From positions 1-32,564 of the forward strand of contig JAQYGS010000158.1 of assembly GCA_028722515.1 (NCBI GenBank): a stretch of DNA of 32,564 nucleotides, in the 5' to 3' direction. The DNA is from Clostridia bacterium. Lineage in GTDB: Bacteria; Bacillota; Clostridia; Lachnospirales; Lachnospiraceae. This document shows positions 1-7,077 of this stretch, one piece after another. Numbering within the stretch: the first letter of the stretch is position 1; each line of letters starts with the position of its first letter. The position numbers and the translations under genes are program-made. The notes below the pieces were generated by a model, which saw only the letters and a program-made list of their open reading frames with translations, ran no database searches and was not told where the DNA came from.

Positions 1-532
1 CCTTTCCTGACAGAACATAGGCAAGTCCGATCTTGATCAGATCAGGAATAATGAAGGGAACCACGCACCATCCCAGAACTGTGGCAAGACCTACAGCACC
101 TGAGGATCTTGTATAAACGATCATAAACCATATGGTTCCAATAGCATAACACACGATGAGCCCTGCAAGCATGGAAAGAATCTGCATTACCGGCTTTTTC
201 CCCAATAATCTCTCAAGTCCCCACATAACAAGGGCAGAAAACAGAAAACCTACAATATATCCTCCTGTAGTTCCAAGCAGGATTCCCATTCCTCCCTGAA
301 AACCGGCAAATACCGGAATTCCCAGAGCTCCCAGAAGAATATATACCAGCACTGCAAGAGTACCTCTTTTCCCTCCCAGCACGCCTACTGCCACAAACAC
401 TCCAAAAGTCTGTAAAGTAAAAGGAACCTGGGCTGGTATGGAAATCCAGGAACATATTGCCATAATTACTGCAAAGACGGCAATATAGACCATATCATAA
501 GTTTTACTTCCTTTTATTTCTGTTGACATCAT
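1..532 (-). CDS. bioY: Biotin transporter BioY (3' end cut by window edge)
   Basis: This is the S component of an ECF-type biotin importer and sits in the cytoplasmic membrane. The ORF track misses it because the reading frame runs off the left edge; the listed 213-455 ORF is its shadow. Reading minus from a tandem ATG-ATG at 532 gives a protein starting MMSTEIKGSKTYDM, followed by hydrophobic helices and the BioY-typical stretches PAQVPFTLQTFGVF, GALGIPVFAG and GGTGGYIVGF-like glycine-rich turns. About 177 residues are visible, close to the usual full length of 180-190, so only a few C-terminal residues are missing. An AGGAGG site lies 5-6 nt upstream of the start. A promoter and an inverted repeat sit directly upstream. 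No biotin synthesis gene is in the window, so this looks like a scavenging gene. Confidence 0.9.
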   Translation of the reverse strand, partial: MMSTEIKGSKTYDMVYIAVFAVIMAICSWISIPAQVPFTLQTFGVFVAVGVLGGKRGTLAVLVYILLGALGIPVFAGFQGGMGILLGTTGGYIVGFLFSALVMWGLERLLGKKPVMQILSMLAGLIVCYAIGTIWFMIVYTRSSGAVGLATVLGWCVVPFIIPDLIKIGLAYVLSGK

Positions 533-548
533 TTTGTCCTCCTCATTA

Positions 549-572
549 GTTAAATGATGTATTTAATTTAAC
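549..572. promoter_or_regulatory. Inverted repeat over bioY -10, candidate biotin repressor operator
   Basis: GTTAAAT and ATTTAAC form perfect 7-bp arms around a 10-bp spacer. The repeat covers the -10 box and the likely transcription start of bioY. Known BirA boxes in Firmicutes have GTTAAC-like arms, but from memory they are spaced about 3 bp wider. The arms and position therefore fit BirA while the spacing does not fit exactly. Another repressor remains possible. Confidence 0.4.
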
Positions 573-593
573 ACTGCGAAGCAAAAATGTCAA
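566..593 (-). promoter_or_regulatory. bioY promoter (TTGACA-16-TTAAAT)
   Basis: On the minus strand TTGACA (588-593) and TTAAAT (566-571) are separated by 16 bp, about 40 bp before the bioY start. The fit to a housekeeping sigma-A promoter is good. The -10 hexamer lies inside an inverted repeat, described separately. Confidence 0.6.
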
Positions 594-627
594 CTGTTTT
601 ATTGTGTAAGTTTACATTCTGTTATTT

Positions 628-3189
628 TTAAATCTCCGGTCCACAATATACTCTCTGCCTGATGATATCCGAGTACAATTCCAGTCCCTTTCCATCTGTC
701 ACATAAATTATATGGGCATACTGGCCGCAGTCTGGAAGAATATCCGTAAGAAGATTATTCTTTTTTGCCTTTTCCTCCTTAAAAAGAACTCCCGGCTGTT
801 CTTTAAAAAGAGCAATATAGAACACTCCGGATTCTACCAGATCCTGAAAGAAATGGCTGCCATAGGATATCTCAGGCATCATTCCCTCATTCTGATAAGA
901 AATCTCGCACATTGCTGCCATATTACTGATCTCTGTAAAATGAACAGGAACACCAAGAGACGGTGTGGTTGTTCCCCATCGTCCGGGACCCATCAGAAGA
1001 ACATTCTGATCTTTCAGCAGCTGATTCAGTCTGCCTATCACTCTGGCTGTCTGATACTTCTCCTGTTCCTGACATTTCATATATTCATGTATATCCACAA
1101 AAATTATCTTATCCAGAGCAATTCTTATATTTCCTCCCATAAAGTTTCCTTCTGAATAAAAAAGGCAGTCATCTTTGCTTTTTATTTCCGGTATTTCAAC
1201 TGTTCTGCCCAGTCCTCTGGTCTGAAGGGGTCTGCACTGAACCAGATTAATAAAGAAGTGGTCTTCATCCTGAAAATTCACTGTAAATTCAATATCTACA
1301 GGATAATCATAGGTATCAGATAAAAGCTTCAGTATTTTTCTCATAATTTCCGGAAATCTGGTCTGGGTCAGCATCTTTTTAAAGTTCACGGTAAACGGCA
1401 CCGGAATGTCTGTATAGCCAAGTTCGCGCAGCCGGTCTGCCTCAGAATAATCCATAGTCATAAAAAGATTCTTATCTACTCCTATATTCTCTTTCATCAG
1501 GTCGCTGATCTCTATACTGCGCCACTGATTTCTTTTCAGATCCAGAACGTCTGCTTTATGCTGGGAATATTTTCTCTCATCCTGTGATGCCAGAAGAGGA
1601 AGTCTGGATGGATCATCCAGTGCTGCAATTTTCACATAATCTCCTGTCACACGATCTACAGCCCTTGTTCCCAGCCCAAATACAAGACGCAGCATTCCCG
1701 CATTCATATCCATATTTTTATCCCAGACATACAAATTTGAAGAATTTCCTACTCCCGCTGCGTGAGGAAAAAAATAATCTCCATAGTAGTCTCCGGAAAC
1801 ACGCTGAACCAGAATGGCCATCTGTTCATCTTTAAAAGCCAGCCCTCTCTCTTTCCTGTACTGCAGTGCATCCTGACTCATTGTGCTTGCATAAACCCGG
1901 CGCACAGCATCCTCAAAGGCCTGCAGACGCTCTCCGGGAGTTCCCTGATTCACGCAGAAAATACTCTCATATTTACCTGCAAAGGCATTTCCAAAATTGT
2001 CCTCCTGCAAAGAACTGGAACGTACGATCACCGGGGACTGGCCAAAATATTCCAGCATATGTATAAATTCTTCTTCAATAATCTCTGGGAAACTGCCTGC
2101 GAGAAGTTTTTCCCGCAGGGGCTGTGCCATGGTAAAATATCCTTCCTTTGTTTTCTGCTGCAGCCTAAGTTCCCACCAGCCATTCTGTACAATATAGGTA
2201 TAATAAACATCTGAACCTATAAAAAAGGAATCATCAGGCTCCAGACATTCCTGTATTTCCGGCATTTCCTTCGCTGCATTTTTAATAATTCTGCGGGCAA
2301 GAAGCATTCCCACACTTTTTCCCCCGATATATCCGGTTCCTATTTCCCTGGAAGCAATCTTAAGAAGGTCTTTCAGCTGAAAGTTCTGAACACATAGCTG
2401 TCTGATCCTTTCCTCCCGTCCAATAAAAAGTCCAATGAGAAGCTGCTTCATTTCTTCCTGATTTTCTTCAGGTTCCTTCAGAAGTTCTCTTGCTTTATCC
2501 ATAGTTACATTCCAGTAATCCAGATGCTTTTTATCCCATTCAAAATCAGAAAAAAGCTCTGCAGCCTTTGCACTGGAAGTAATACTTACAGATTTTTCTC
2601 CCTCAATCTTATGGGGAAAGAACATGGTAGGAGAATATCTTCCATCAGCCTTCAGAGGATGAATATACATTTCTCCCTGAATCATATAAAGATCAAAGAG
2701 ACACTGGGTAGTTTCCCTGATCCTGGCAATAGTATCAAATACATGCCGGTTCCTCTTAATTGCGAAATACGCAACTGTATCCATACGGTAAAGATAAGGA
2801 CAGGTGACTTTAAAAAAATTACCGATCATAAGGTCAGAATACCAGAATTTTAACAAGTCTGTCAGGCAGTCAAAGACATAAAAAACATATCTCCCCTCAT
2901 GCTCTGCAATCTGATGTACTGTAGTGGCAAACTGTTCAAAGCCTTTGGCTGCATTCAGCCGGTATACTTTTACATCCTCTGCCTTGTCCAGAACCGGAGG
3001 ATGACTTCCAAACCTCAGATACACGATCCTTCTTTTATCTTCCCTTGCCTTTTTTATATAGGGATCCACCACTTTCTGATAATCTTCCATGTTATCGATC
3101 TGCCATACAACATTATCTCCGATTCGAAGCATGTCAATGGTTTTATCAAATCCCGGCATACCTGTGCTTACTTTTCCATGATATTGCAT
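628..3189 (-). CDS. PEP-synthase-like protein: PPDK_N ATP-grasp domain with KaiC-like N-terminus
   Basis: The protein has 853 residues. The start was moved from the listed TTG at 3195 to ATG at 3189 because AGGAGGG (3196-3202) abuts the TTG but sits 6 nt from the ATG. Residues 1-280 begin STGMPGFDKTIDMLRIGDNV, which resembles KaiC/RadA-type folds, but the Walker A GKT is absent. Residues 285-700 match the nucleotide-binding half of pyruvate phosphate dikinase/PEP synthase (IGGKSVGML, VIVRSSSLQED at 387-397, LVQCRPLQTRG). The C-terminus carries a GPGRWGTTTP...GVPVHF...GSHFFQDL block seen in some PEP/pyruvate-binding-domain proteins. The phosphohistidine swivelling motif (TSHAAI-like) and the PEP TIM barrel are missing. 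A canonical PEP synthase reaction is therefore unlikely and the substrate is unknown. It lies 36 bp downstream of the RNase H gene, probably co-transcribed. No terminator is seen before bioY. Confidence 0.8.
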   Translation of the reverse strand: MQYHGKVSTGMPGFDKTIDMLRIGDNVVWQIDNMEDYQKVVDPYIKKAREDKRRIVYLRFGSHPPVLDKAEDVKVYRLNAAKGFEQFATTVHQIAEHEGRYVFYVFDCLTDLLKFWYSDLMIGNFFKVTCPYLYRMDTVAYFAIKRNRHVFDTIARIRETTQCLFDLYMIQGEMYIHPLKADGRYSPTMFFPHKIEGEKSVSITSSAKAAELFSDFEWDKKHLDYWNVTMDKARELLKEPEENQEEMKQLLIGLFIGREERIRQLCVQNFQLKDLLKIASREIGTGYIGGKSVGMLLARRIIKNAAKEMPEIQECLEPDDSFFIGSDVYYTYIVQNGWWELRLQQKTKEGYFTMAQPLREKLLAGSFPEIIEEEFIHMLEYFGQSPVIVRSSSLQEDNFGNAFAGKYESIFCVNQGTPGERLQAFEDAVRRVYASTMSQDALQYRKERGLAFKDEQMAILVQRVSGDYYGDYFFPHAAGVGNSSNLYVWDKNMDMNAGMLRLVFGLGTRAVDRVTGDYVKIAALDDPSRLPLLASQDERKYSQHKADVLDLKRNQWRSIEISDLMKENIGVDKNLFMTMDYSEADRLRELGYTDIPVPFTVNFKKMLTQTRFPEIMRKILKLLSDTYDYPVDIEFTVNFQDEDHFFINLVQCRPLQTRGLGRTVEIPEIKSKDDCLFYSEGNFMGGNIRIALDKIIFVDIHEYMKCQEQEKYQTARVIGRLNQLLKDQNVLLMGPGRWGTTTPSLGVPVHFTEISNMAAMCEISYQNEGMMPEISYGSHFFQDLVESGVFYIALFKEQPGVLFKEEKAKKNNLLTDILPDCGQYAHIIYVTDGKGLELYSDIIRQRVYCGPEI

Positions 3190-3195
3190 GCTCAA

Positions 3196-3202
3196 CCCTC
3201 CT
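3196..3202 (-). promoter_or_regulatory. RBS deciding the start of the PEP-synthase-like gene
   Basis: AGGAGGG on the minus strand is 6 nt before ATG 3189 and directly touches the alternative TTG at 3195. The spacing rules out the TTG start. Confidence 0.75.
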
Positions 3203-3225
3203 GTTATGAAAAAAATTTCTCAAAT

Positions 3226-3825
3226 TTACTGATACAGTGCCTCTTTTGCCAGCTTATCCGCCTGTTCATTATAGAAATCCCCGGTATGAGCTGCAACCTT
3301 GCAAAAGGAAATATGAATGGTTTTTCCTGATCTCTGCATATACTGTGCATATTTGGATGTAAGTTCATTCTTTGTTCTCCAGGCGCCTGTTACCCACTTT
3401 TCAATTCCCTGATAATCATAACGGATTTCTATTCCCTTGTATCCATTTTCCTTTGCCCACTTTACGGCATTCATAGCTCCCAGCATCTCTCCGGCCACAT
3501 TTCGGATCGCTGCACAGGCAGGATCATCTCCGTTTCCCGATTTTCTGGTTTCTTTTCCGTCAGGTGTAAGAAGAATACAGCCATAAGAATATTTATTAAC
3601 AGACTTTTCAAAGCTTCCGTCTACATAGGCAATGACCATATTGTCAGGCACCTGGATCTTTTTCTGTTCCTTTAGTCCCAGATAATCCATTGCTTCTTCT
3701 TTATCTGTAAAAGATTTAAACTCTGCTCCTGAATAGCCGTCAACAGCCTTTTTACACTGATCCCATGTCTGAAAAAGACCTGTCTGAAATCCTTTTTTTA
3801 CTGCATATATTTTTTTCTTTGCCAT
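3226..3825 (-). CDS. RNase H type 1 with N-terminal viroplasmin (Cauli_VI) domain
   Basis: This cytoplasmic nuclease cuts the RNA strand of RNA-DNA hybrids. The 199-residue protein starts MAKKKIYAVKKGFQTGLFQTW, the Cauli_VI/viroplasmin hybrid-binding fold (about residues 3-50), as in eukaryotic RNase H1 and several Firmicute proteins. The catalytic domain follows. The four acidic residues are visible as D69 (AYVDGSF), E113 (VAGEML), D137 (RYDYQG) and D190 (NEQADKLA), with the histidine H180 in AAHTGD. All expected catalytic residues are present and the length is normal. It is the first gene of a likely two-gene unit with the PEP-synthase-like gene. The start ATG at 3825 has only a weak upstream purine tract (AAAAAAGGAATAAT). 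Confidence 0.92.
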   Translation of the reverse strand: MAKKKIYAVKKGFQTGLFQTWDQCKKAVDGYSGAEFKSFTDKEEAMDYLGLKEQKKIQVPDNMVIAYVDGSFEKSVNKYSYGCILLTPDGKETRKSGNGDDPACAAIRNVAGEMLGAMNAVKWAKENGYKGIEIRYDYQGIEKWVTGAWRTKNELTSKYAQYMQRSGKTIHISFCKVAAHTGDFYNEQADKLAKEALYQ

Positions 3826-3916
3826 ATATTATTCCTTTTTTATTAAATTTGTTTTGATACACTTTCAGTCTACACTATATACGCTGGTGCTGTCTACATA
3901 ATTCACAAATACCATA

Positions 3917-3946
3917 TTGACAATTTCCTTTTCTTAAAGGTATAAT
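3917..3946 (+). promoter_or_regulatory. ilvB operon promoter (TTGACA-18-TATAAT)
   Basis: A consensus -35 TTGACA (3917-3922) and a consensus -10 TATAAT (3941-3946) are separated by 18 bp. Transcription should start near 3953, giving a leader of about 140 nt before ilvB. Confidence 0.8.
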
Positions 3947-4027
3947 ACTGAGTAATCAGACAGGCAATGCAATGACAGGGAGGAGTATACAACCCCGAAA
4001 TGCACAGAGAGGAAGTAAGCAGTTTTC

Positions 4028-4058
4028 GCCCTAGGCAATATGCCCGGGGCTTTTTTTT
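4028..4058 (+). terminator. Intrinsic terminator in the ilvB leader (attenuator)
   Basis: GCCCTAGGC (4028-4036), loop AATAT, and GCCCGGGGC (4042-4050) form a strong hairpin with one mismatch and one wobble, followed by eight T. It lies between the ilvB promoter and its ribosome site, so it should stop transcription before the operon unless overridden. CCCCG at 3993-3997 can pair with CGGGG in the 3' arm and may form a competing antiterminator. No AGGGTGGNACCGCG T-box element is present. The leader contains AGTA and CAGAGAG strings, which resemble the 5' part of T-box stem I, but this is too little to call one. Confidence 0.75.
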
Positions 4059-4092
4059 GTAATTTCCATTCACAAAAGGAGGTTTCAATATT

Positions 4093-5811
4093 ATGAAACA
4101 GATTTCAGGAAACAAATTACTGGTCAAAGCCCTGAAAGAGGAGGGTGTAGAATACCTTTTCGGTTATCCGGGTGCTTGTACCATTGACATCAGCGATGAA
4201 TTATACAAACAGGATGATATTAAAGTAATCCTTCCCCGCCACGAACAGGCACTTGTACATGCTGCAGATGCCTATGCCAGAACCACAGGCAAGGTAGGAG
4301 TATGTCTTGTTACCAGTGGTCCCGGTGCAACCAATCTTGTCACCGGTCTTGCTACAGCCAATTATGACAGCGTTCCCCTTGTATGCTTTACTGGTCAGGT
4401 GGCCCGTCCTCTTATTGGAAATGATGCCTTTCAGGAAGTGGATATCGTAGGAATCACCCGAAGCATTACCAAATACGGAGTGACAGTAAGTAACCGTGCA
4501 GATCTGGGACGTATTATTAAAGAAGCTTTCTACATTGCCCGTACCGGCCGCCCCGGTCCTGTGCTCATCGACCTTCCCAAGGATGTTATGGCAGAGCTTG
4601 GAAGTGCAGAATATCCAAAAACCGTAAACATCCGCGGATATAAACCTAACACGGATGTACATATCGGCCAGCTCAAAAGAGCGATCAAGGTTCTGAATAA
4701 AGCGAAAAAGCCTCTTTTCCTTGCAGGAGGCGGCGTAGTCATTTCCCGTGCTCACGATATTTTCCGCAAGGTTGTAGAGAAAACAAAGGTGCCTGTGGTT
4801 ACCACTGTTATGGGCAGAGGTGCCATTCCTACCGACCATCCTCTTTTCATCGGTAATCTTGGTATGCATGGTTCCTATGCGGCAAATATGGCTGTCAGCA
4901 ACTGTGATGTACTTTTTTCCATAGGAACCAGATTTAATGACAGAATCACAGGCAAGCTCCATGAATTTGCTCCTCATGCACAGATCGTTCATATTGATAT
5001 TGACACTGCCTCTATTTCCAGAAACATACATGTGGATATTCCCATCGTTGCAGATGCAAAGGAAGCAATCACCAAAATGGACGAATATGTTCAGGAATGT
5101 GCTACTGACAAATGGCTGTCCGAGATCAGGGCCTGGAAAGAAGAGCATCCTCTTACCATGCGTCCCAACAGTCTTCTGAGTCCGATGGACATTCTGAAAG
5201 TGATCAATGAGCAGTTTGACAATACTATCATTGTAACCGATGTGGGACAGCATCAGATGCTTGTTTCCCAGTATGCAGAGATTACAGAAGGCAAACAGCT
5301 GATCATGTCCGGAGGACTGGGCACTATGGGTTATGGTCTTCCGGGAGGCATTGGAGCCAAGATCGGCAATCCGGATCGTCCTGTGATCGTTATCTCCGGT
5401 GACGGAGGCATTCAGATGAATATTCAGGAGCTTGCCACAGCTGTACTGGAAGAGCTTCCTGTAATCGTCTGTATTTTTAACAATGAATATCTGGGTATGG
5501 TGCGTCAGTGGCAGAAACTTTTTTACGGAAAACGTTACAGTATGACAAACCTGCGCTCCGGTGCCCTTTCCCGTCGTACAAACGGAGAGGAATTCCCGGA
5601 ATATACTCCTGATTTCATTAAACTGGCAGAAAGCTACAGGGCAAAAGGCATCCGGGTAACAACGAAAGAGGAAATTGCTCCTGCCTTTGAGGAAGCCAAA
5701 AAGAACACCAAAGCACCTACAGTAATTGAATTTATCATAGATCCGGAAGAGATGGTCTACCCTATGATCAAACCGGGCGGCACTCTGGAAGATATGATTA
5801 TGGATTGTTAG
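4093..5811 (+). CDS. ilvB: Acetolactate synthase large (catalytic) subunit
   Basis: It condenses two pyruvates to 2-acetolactate, or pyruvate with 2-ketobutyrate to acetohydroxybutyrate. This is the first shared step of valine, leucine and isoleucine synthesis and uses thiamine diphosphate, Mg2+ and FAD. The 572-residue length is normal. The N-terminal TPP-binding domain shows YPGACTIDI and the catalytic glutamate E51 in PRHEQALVHAADAYAR. A central FAD-type domain includes GRGAIPTDHPLFIGNLGMHG. The C-terminal domain has the TPP motif GDGGIQMNIQEL...FNNEYLGMVRQW. The start ATG follows AAAGGAGG by 10 nt. The stop lies 14 nt before the ilvN start. Expression is probably set by the leader attenuator. 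Confidence 0.97.
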   Translation: MKQISGNKLLVKALKEEGVEYLFGYPGACTIDISDELYKQDDIKVILPRHEQALVHAADAYARTTGKVGVCLVTSGPGATNLVTGLATANYDSVPLVCFTGQVARPLIGNDAFQEVDIVGITRSITKYGVTVSNRADLGRIIKEAFYIARTGRPGPVLIDLPKDVMAELGSAEYPKTVNIRGYKPNTDVHIGQLKRAIKVLNKAKKPLFLAGGGVVISRAHDIFRKVVEKTKVPVVTTVMGRGAIPTDHPLFIGNLGMHGSYAANMAVSNCDVLFSIGTRFNDRITGKLHEFAPHAQIVHIDIDTASISRNIHVDIPIVADAKEAITKMDEYVQECATDKWLSEIRAWKEEHPLTMRPNSLLSPMDILKVINEQFDNTIIVTDVGQHQMLVSQYAEITEGKQLIMSGGLGTMGYGLPGGIGAKIGNPDRPVIVISGDGGIQMNIQELATAVLEELPVIVCIFNNEYLGMVRQWQKLFYGKRYSMTNLRSGALSRRTNGEEFPEYTPDFIKLAESYRAKGIRVTTKEEIAPAFEEAKKNTKAPTVIEFIIDPEEMVYPMIKPGGTLEDMIMDC

Positions 5812-5825
5812 GAGGATGGATTATA

Positions 5826-6335
5826 ATGGAAAAAGGAATGAAAAAAAGGTGGATCTCTCTCTATGTGGAAAATCAGGTCGGTGTTCTGTCCAAAATATCC
5901 GGACTTTTTTCCGGAAAATGTTATAATCTGGACAGCCTGACTGTGGGGACTACAGAAGATCCTACAGTATCCAGAATGACCATTGCTACTGTCAGCGATG
6001 ATGAAACCTTTGAACAGATCAAGAAACAGCTGAACCGTATGATAGAGGTAATTAAAGTCATAGATTTTACGGATATTTTTGTCCGAATGAAGGAAATCCT
6101 TTATATCAAGGTCTTTAATTGTACCATTGAAGATAAAACAGAGCTGTTTCAGATCGCAGAAACTTTTAAGGCAAAGGTAATCGATTACGGCAAAGACAGC
6201 CTTCTTCTTGAGTTTGTCCAGACAGCTACAAAAAACGACGCTGTGATCAAACTTATAAAAGAGGAATTCCACCATATTGAAGTGGTACGTGGAGGAAGTG
6301 TGGGAATTGAATCCATCAGTATGATGGAACGTTAA
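5826..6335 (+). CDS. ilvN: Acetolactate synthase small (regulatory) subunit
   Basis: This ACT-domain protein activates IlvB and gives it valine feedback control. The ORF track starts at a TTG (5805) inside the end of ilvB. The better start is ATG 5826, preceded by TTAGGAGG, giving MEKGMKKRWISLYVENQVGVLSKISGLFSG. A second in-frame ATG (MKKRW) four codons later cannot be excluded. The N-terminal ACT domain (about residues 8-80) has the ligand-loop pattern NQVGVLSKISGLF. The C-terminal half (LYIKVFNCTIEDKTEL...RGGSVGIESI) is the ALS small-subunit C domain. The 169-residue length is typical. It is followed 20 nt later by the alarmone synthetase gene. Confidence 0.95.
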   Translation: MEKGMKKRWISLYVENQVGVLSKISGLFSGKCYNLDSLTVGTTEDPTVSRMTIATVSDDETFEQIKKQLNRMIEVIKVIDFTDIFVRMKEILYIKVFNCTIEDKTELFQIAETFKAKVIDYGKDSLLLEFVQTATKNDAVIKLIKEEFHHIEVVRGGSVGIESISMMER

Positions 6336-6355
6336 ATATTGAAAGGATAATACAA

Positions 6356-7033
6356 ATGAATAACAATAATCAGGAAACCTGGCTTGCAACACCGGATCCC
6401 CGTCTGTTCGTCAGCAATACAGCTAAATTCAATGAACTGATGATGAAATACCGATGTACGGTGCGTGAAGTTCAGACTAAGCTTGAGGTCCTTAATGATG
6501 AATTTTCAGTTGAGTATCAGCGTAATCCTATTTCTTTCATCAAAACACGGATCAAATCTCCTGAAAGTATATACAAAAAGCTACAGAAGCTGGGATATGA
6601 TTTTACAGCAGAGAATATTCTTAATCATTTAAATGATGTAGCGGGAATACGCGTAGTATGTGCCTTCATCGATGATATTTATACGGTAGCAGACCTGCTT
6701 GCAGGACAGGATGATATTAAAGTGCTCCAGGTCAAAGATTATATTAAGAACCCCAAGCCAAACGGCTACCGAAGCTATCATATGATCGTTGAAATCCCCA
6801 TCTTTTTCTCAGAAGGGAAAACGCCTATGAGGGCAGAAGTGCAGATTCGTACCAATGGTATGGATTTCTGGGCTACTCTGGAACATCAGCTTCGTTACAA
6901 AAAAGGTCTGGAAGAAATGGACGGTTATGAGGATATCAGTGAAGAGCTTACCAAATGTGCCATTGAGCTGATTGAGATGGACAATGAAATGCAAGGCATC
7001 AAAAACAAAATCGGTCGGTTTTATAATATTTAG
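6356..7033 (+). CDS. relQ: Small alarmone synthetase, (p)ppGpp synthetase (RelQ/YjbM type)
   Basis: It transfers pyrophosphate from ATP to GDP or GTP, making (p)ppGpp in the cytoplasm. The 225-residue protein is only a RelA_SpoT synthetase domain. It has no HD hydrolase, TGS or ACT parts, as in stand-alone alarmone synthetases. Visible motifs are RIKSPESIYKK (65-75, ATP side), DVAGIRVVC (94-102), NPKPNGYRSYH (132-142, acceptor/G-loop) and AEVQIRT...DFWATLEHQLRYK (160-182), with catalytic glutamate E161. It lies 20 nt after ilvN with AAAGGATAA as a modest ribosome site, and a strong terminator follows the stop at once. Co-transcription with ilvBN links alarmone output to branched-chain amino acid control; the logic of that link is inference. 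Confidence 0.93.
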   Translation: MNNNNQETWLATPDPRLFVSNTAKFNELMMKYRCTVREVQTKLEVLNDEFSVEYQRNPISFIKTRIKSPESIYKKLQKLGYDFTAENILNHLNDVAGIRVVCAFIDDIYTVADLLAGQDDIKVLQVKDYIKNPKPNGYRSYHMIVEIPIFFSEGKTPMRAEVQIRTNGMDFWATLEHQLRYKKGLEEMDGYEDISEELTKCAIELIEMDNEMQGIKNKIGRFYNI

Positions 7034-7075
7034 ATAATAAAAAAGAACCTGAAAAACAGGTTCTTTTTTATTATC
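7033..7075. terminator. Bidirectional terminator between relQ and the nup operon
   Basis: GATAATAAAAAAGAACCTG and its exact reverse complement flank an AAAAA loop, forming a perfect 19-bp stem. The A and T tracts within the stem give a T-run on either strand. It ends the ilv-relQ operon on plus and the ABC transporter operon on minus. Confidence 0.9.
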
Positions 7076-7077
7076 TG

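Noticed and set aside
213-455. Listed 80-residue minus ORF
   Set aside because: It is an out-of-frame shadow of bioY, whose true frame is open from 532 to the window edge and reads as a full transporter.
3953-4060. Full T-box riboswitch before ilvB
   Set aside because: The leader is too short and lacks the AGGGTGGNACCGCG antiterminator element. Only two short strings resemble stem I.
4201-5253. 350-residue minus ORF opposite ilvB
   Set aside because: It lies antisense within a fully conserved ilvB frame, has no ribosome site and shows no family motif.
5808-6392. 194-residue minus ORF opposite ilvN
   Set aside because: It is antisense to ilvN, with a His/Ser/Phe-rich composition typical of a shadow frame.
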